Assembly: GCA_022829145.1 (NCBI GenBank)
Contig: CM040765.1
Coordinates: 14,285,792-14,349,791 of the forward strand
DNA: 64,000 nt
DNA from: Albula goreensis
Taxonomy: Eukaryota; Chordata; Actinopteri; Albuliformes; Albulidae
Direction: 5' to 3'
Both the position numbers and the translations under genes were made by a program. This document shows positions 61,501 to 64,000 of the stretch, in pieces. The notes beneath the pieces are model-generated. The model was not told where the DNA came from. It saw only the letters and a list, made by a program, of their open reading frames with translations, and ran no database searches. The first letter of the stretch is position 1. Each line of letters starts with the position of its first letter.

Positions 61501-63354
61501 GAGAGGATCTTAATCAAAATTAGTCTTCACAGGAAGACTGTCTGTTGTGGCTTGAGTGTGCGCGAACAGAAGTTTTGGTAGTTTTGAAATGCGATTCACA
61601 GAAATTGCACGTCATGTGCCTTAAGCAGGGGAATGCAGACAATTGGAAAATTGTGAAATCACTATTCTGATTCAGTCCTCTGTGCTCAGATGACCTCAGT
61701 GATCTTTTCACTTAGTCCCCAATCAGTTGATCAGTGTTTTTATATATAACATATGTATTTATATATTACAGTTTCTGTGAATAGCATTTCAAAAATGGGT
61801 GAACCAAAAATCTGTAAAAACCCAGAAAAAGTCAAGTTAGAAAGGGCTGTCAAGCACAACTTGATTGATCCTATCAAACAAACCAGTACCTTGAAACAAT
61901 ACCATGACACTGCAACACTGAGCCCATTAAACCTATGGTAAGCCAATGATCCTATACCCAGAAGGTCTGAGATGAACAATTTTGCAAGAGACAGTGGCAT
62001 ACATGATGTAATGTCTGATACAAGTCCAACAAAAAATGTACAATTTAGACACAGATATCCTAAAAAAACAGTCATGATTGTGAATGTGGTGAGTACTTAT
62101 AATGAATGCTGATACTTAAACAAATTATTAAAATGAATTAATGTAACAGTGAAGAAAAGGAATACTCAGGAATACAGAATTCTTTAGGTAATTACCATGT
62201 GATCTGAATTGTAGTAGACGGTAAGAGCTCAAGAGCTTTGGTAAGCTGCACTGATTGCTCCAGTGTTGCTGCTGTCTGTACAGGTGCTCTTTCAGCTGTG
62301 GGTGGGACAGAGTTCAGAGTTCTACCGCCGCCTGGCCCTGCTGCTGTCTCCTGGCCGGGAGGAGTCCAGGCAGGGTCGGGGAAACAGTGAAAAACAGTGG
62401 CGGGACGTCCGGCTCATGCACCAGGTTGTTGCCGAGGTGACAGGGCCCCTGCACCACACACTGTCCAGTTGCCTGGGAGAACTGCAGCGCAGCTACGACT
62501 TCCACCGCTACTTCGAGACGCAGCGCCAGTCGCAGGGTTCCGACCGGGCCAGCCGCGCCAGGCAGAAGTGCCACGAGCTCAACGTCCTGCACACCTCCGT
62601 GCGAAGCCTGCAGCTCCACCTCAAGGCCCTGCTCAATGAGTATGTAGCTCTGGACTTTGACCCTTAACCTCTAACCCCTGAGTCTGTCAGAGAGTTTATC
62701 CCACTTCTACACATTAAATCCCTGCATCAACTGACCTGCTGCTCACTGAGTTGCAGCAACTTCAATTTATACCCTTTGCTGCCCTAAAATATTTCTTACC
62801 TTCATCACAACTGTGTACAGCATTTTTTAGACTACACCAGTCAAAAACAGCAAGGGTTACATGGTTTCCAGGGTTTCCTCCTTTCAGTCAGCAGACAGTT
62901 GCAGTCTTGGGAACAAGGTGTGTATTCTTCTCCAGGACTGATTTGTGTATTTTCAGCACCAAATGCTCAATCTCTGATAGAGCATCTGGAAAACATGAAC
63001 GTATTAAAACATGTATTTTGCCGCCCAGTTGGCCCTCTGATTTCTGAATTAGGTTGGAGGGACAAAGTTTCCACCTATGAATACCTGCTTCCAATTGAAA
63101 TCCAGCCTACATAACAAGAGTTCTGTGCTCATGTACCTCTGCCTGATTCTGCTATTGCCCTGAAAGGGTGATCATCCTGGAGGATGAGCTGGAGAAGCTG
63201 ATGGTTTCCGGGGAGACGGTGGAGACGATAGGCGTGGAGGAGCTTCAGGACAGGCTCCGCCTCCTGCAGCCGCACATGCAGGCCAGCTGCGGCTGCTGGG
63301 AGGACACATGCGCGCAGGTGGACCGCATGCTGCACCGGGTCACCAACTGCCCAG
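42890..63354 (+). CDS. vezt: vezt, vezatin (partial, nine 5' coding exons)
   Basis: Transmembrane protein of cadherin-catenin junctions that binds myosin VIIa (family knowledge). Coding exons: 42890-42925, 46372-46512, 55169-55258, 55747-55919, 56919-57203, 58963-59103, 59748-59895, 62284-62639, 63167-63354. They give 519 codons and one base; human has about 779 residues, so the C-terminal third lies beyond the window. The start [12 protein letters not shown] matches human [12 protein letters not shown]. Two hydrophobic segments lie at about residues 150-190, followed by the vezatin domain. All phases agree with no frame break. The intron between the sixth and seventh exons is of the rare AT-AC U12 type. 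Same-strand open frames through the whole stretch are exon fragments of this gene. Confidence 0.96.
44410..44530. promoter_or_regulatory. CpG-rich block with paired E-boxes
   Basis: CCCACGTGTGGG (44416-44427), a CRE-like GCACGTCAC (44442-44450) and a second CACGTG (44457-44462) lie within 50 bp in vezt intron 1. Enhancer or alternative promoter is possible. Confidence 0.4.
45913..46130 (+). repeat. tRNA-derived SINE, nearly full length
   Basis: GTGTGTAGCCTCATGGTTG, then TATCCTTGGGCAAAGTATTT, AATCTGAATTGCTTAAGT and CTTCTGGATAAGACAG appear in the canonical order. Confidence 0.75.
46372..46512 (+). CDS. vezt: vezt exon 2
   Basis: It has 47 codons in phase 0: [20 protein letters not shown], then a glutamate- and glycine-rich stretch ending APLR. 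Human reads [17 protein letters not shown]. Donor GTGAGT. Confidence 0.96.
47765..47872. repeat. TG-rich microsatellite
   Basis: Imperfect TG and TGTA repeats. Confidence 0.85.
48043..48055. repeat. G homopolymer
   Basis: A run of thirteen G after GTGT in vezt intron 2; prone to slippage. Confidence 0.9.
48513..48700 (-). repeat. tRNA-derived SINE with intact B box
   Basis: On the minus strand it starts GCGGCCGTGTAGTTTAATAG and has the perfect B box GGTTCGATTCC (48646-48636), then AAGGCACTTCACTTAAATTG and a tail with GCTCTGGACAAATGCTCC. It is the best preserved copy in the window. Confidence 0.8.
49505..49625. repeat. TG microsatellite, compound
   Basis: TG run, short GA run, then TG with CATG interruptions. 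Confidence 0.92.
49871..50275 (+). mobile_element. possible non-autonomous hAT element
   Basis: CAGTGGTTCCCAAACTGC at 49871 followed by GGGTCAGGACTC is a typical hAT (Charlie-like) terminus. The right end is guessed from GCAGTTTG at about 50257, and no target-site duplication is clear. No transposase is present. Confidence 0.35.
52250..52402 (-). repeat. tRNA-derived SINE, degraded
   Basis: Minus strand: CAGCACAGCGTTAGGGAACT, then AGGACACTACTGTTGTATCC and TGGAGCACCTTAGAGCATGG. Confidence 0.65.
54967..55165. repeat. pyrimidine tract before vezt exon 3
   Basis: About 200 bp of nearly pure C and T directly upstream of the acceptor at 55168. Confidence 0.85.
55169..55258 (+). CDS. vezt: vezt exon 3
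   Basis: It has 30 codons in phase 0: [20 protein letters not shown], then [10 protein letters not shown], aligned to human GILLKVAETIKSW. It is preceded by a 200-bp pyrimidine tract and TTAG. Confidence 0.88.
55747..55919 (+). CDS. vezt: vezt exon 4
   Basis: It encodes [20 protein letters not shown], then [15 protein letters not shown] and FLTPSI, ending two bases into a tryptophan codon. [17 protein letters not shown] is nearly identical to human. Confidence 0.96.
56919..57203 (+). CDS. vezt: vezt exon 5 (membrane segments)
   Basis: It encodes [17 protein letters not shown], then [20 protein letters not shown] (two membrane-spanning stretches), and [16 protein letters not shown]. The exon is strongly GC-rich. 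It ends inside a leucine codon with donor GTGAGT. Confidence 0.96.
57204..58962. other. vezt: vezt intron between exons 5 and 6
   Basis: Holds a minus-strand SINE (57412-57532) and, at 58600-58900, degenerate TGTGTTG and TATAG repeats. No gene seen. Confidence 0.5.
57412..57532 (-). repeat. tRNA-derived SINE, 5' part
   Basis: Minus strand: GGGGAAGCAGTGCAGTGAAT, then CCTAGGTGGGGCACTGCTG and TTGTACCCTTGAGCAAAGTA. Confidence 0.75.
58963..59103 (+). CDS. vezt: vezt exon 6 (ends at U12 donor)
   Basis: It encodes [20 protein letters not shown], then [20 protein letters not shown] and TCHMLK, followed by TC of a serine codon. The next bases ATATCCTTCT are a U12-type AT-AC donor. Confidence 0.94.
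59104..59747 (+). other. vezt: U12-type AT-AC intron of vezt
   Basis: Donor ATATCCTT matches the minor-spliceosome consensus. Branch site GGCCTTAACCC (59727-59737) has its branch A 13-14 bases before the terminal CAC, inside the usual range. No GT or AG site restores the frame here, while this border gives [17 protein letters not shown], as in human MLKNYPLNSESDNVTNY. It contains pyrimidine-rich DNA and no gene. Confidence 0.88.
59748..59895 (+). CDS. vezt: vezt exon 7 (starts at U12 acceptor)
   Basis: It completes a serine codon and then encodes [39 protein letters not shown] and [10 protein letters not shown]. Donor GTGTGC. Confidence 0.95.
60800..60915 (+). repeat. tRNA-derived SINE fragment
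   Basis: TTGTACTCTTGAGCAACAC, then CGAATTGCGTCAGTAAAATA and CTATAAATGGGTAGATTGTA fit the middle of the family. The 5' part is missing. Confidence 0.6.
61772..62090 (+). pseudogene. exon-like open stretch of unknown origin
   Basis: After the acceptor TATATTACAG, one frame is open for about 105 codons with a single in-frame TAA (61939-61941). It includes [20 protein letters not shown] and [19 protein letters not shown] good donor (ATG|GTAAGC) lies at the TAA, and a second (GTGAGT) follows at about 62090. The phase does not fit inclusion in vezt. I recognise no family; a nested gene or a decayed copy of a coding exon are both possible. Confidence 0.3.
62284..62639 (+). CDS. vezt: vezt exon 8
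   Basis: It encodes [20 protein letters not shown], a variable middle, [20 protein letters not shown], and [17 protein letters not shown]. The donor GTATGT lies within the glutamate codon. Confidence 0.96.
63167..63354 (+). CDS. vezt: vezt exon 9 (last exon in window)
   Basis: It encodes [20 protein letters not shown], then [20 protein letters not shown] and [13 protein letters not shown]; donor GTGAGA in phase 1. It matches human [12 protein letters not shown] and LIQPHVQAS. Confidence 0.95.
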
Positions 63355-64000
63355 GTGAGACACACAAGAGAGGTTGAACAATTTCAGGTAGGCGGGATTT
63401 TTTTCTATTTAATAGATCCTCAAGTCCAGCAGTAGCCAGCCCTGGTCTTGGAGGACTGCAGCATGACCTTAAAATTAGCAGCCAGTTCTGACCCTGAAAA
63501 ACCAGCGAAGGTTAGTTAATGGTGTAATCAGCTATGATCATTTGTAAGCTGAGTTACAGGAAAAGTAAGCACATTCTTTAGTAGTGCTCTGTTTCATGGG
63601 CACAGAGGTAGATGAAGAGCAGGTTTGATGAGAGTTCTTAAAGCAGGCCATGGGAACACTAATGTAGTGGCAACCAGAGGAACACTGGAAGCCACCCACT
63701 CCCCAGGTGAGACGAGGCCAATTGTGTTCCCCTGCTGTGGACATTCAACCACAGGAAAGCCTCAACTTCCTGGCACCTTCTTTGTGGAACTACCTTCACA
63801 ATTTTTTTGTGTACAAAGTCTCATTTCACTGGAAAAGAAATGAACGAATTTAGGAAGCATTGCAGGAAGTGTGTAATTGTTTTTAAGTGGGTATTTTTTC
63901 CTTTTACATTGAATCATCGATGTCTTTTATTGAATACATTTTTTGTGTAAAATGAACTGCCCTATTGGTTGCGTCTCCCTTGTAAAATACATTTGATGGG
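63355..64000. other. vezt: vezt intron, continuing beyond the window
   Basis: No gene seen. CCTGGTCTTGGAGGACTGCAG at 63440-63460, given here as its parts CCTGGTCTTGG and AGGACTGCAG, resembles a common fish interspersed repeat. Confidence 0.35.

Larger units (their letters stand above)
59896..62283. other. vezt: vezt intron between exons 7 and 8
   Basis: Holds a SINE fragment (60800-60915) and an exon-like open stretch (61772-62090). Confidence 0.5.

Noticed and set aside
1-64000. Endogenous retroviruses or other capsid-bearing elements
   Set aside because: No long terminal repeats and no long frames with the expected domains were seen.

Overview
The window is vertebrate nuclear DNA, almost certainly from a teleost fish. 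It holds three interrupted genes with short conserved exons, GT-AG introns of about 0.1-9 kb, CA/TG microsatellites and several old tRNA-derived SINE copies. Some SINE copies keep an L2-type tail, a kind known from eels and other early-branching teleosts, so an elopomorph or similar fish is possible (weak inference). Gene order is nr2c1 (minus), fgd6 (minus), vezt (plus), the same NR2C1-FGD6-VEZT order that I recall from human 12q22.

Layout: 1-1629 is the 3' untranslated region and flank of nr2c1, with a SINE at 184-395. nr2c1, the orphan nuclear receptor TR2, has 13 coding exons from 8833 down to 1630, a probable non-coding first exon near 10657-10740, and a promoter near 10.74-10.8 kb. A CpG-rich stretch inside the gene (about 5280-5715) looks like a second promoter for a form lacking the DNA-binding domain. 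fgd6, a Rho-family GEF with DH, PH, FYVE and second PH domains, has 21 coding exons from 42370 down to 14408, including one exon of 2.3 kb. vezt (vezatin, a cadherin-catenin junction membrane protein) starts at 42890 and runs right; nine coding exons are present and the gene continues past the end of the window. fgd6 and vezt are divergent, with start codons about 520 bp apart, so they probably share a bidirectional promoter.

The most notable observations are: a minor-spliceosome (U12) AT-AC intron in vezt; the internal promoter candidate in nr2c1; a seven-codon upstream ORF that overlaps the vezt start codon; three single-base frame disruptions in otherwise conserved exons of nr2c1 and fgd6, most simply read as sequence errors; and an exon-like open stretch of unknown origin in the seventh vezt intron. 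I found no bacterial genes, CRISPR array, rRNA or true tRNA gene, and no endogenous retrovirus or other capsid-bearing element.

The genes are not an operon. nr2c1 encodes a transcription factor, fgd6 a cytoskeleton and endosome regulator, and vezt a junction protein; they are linked by conserved synteny and, for fgd6 and vezt, by a shared promoter region. All exon limits were read by eye from splice sites, reading phase and recalled human proteins; no alignment was run.
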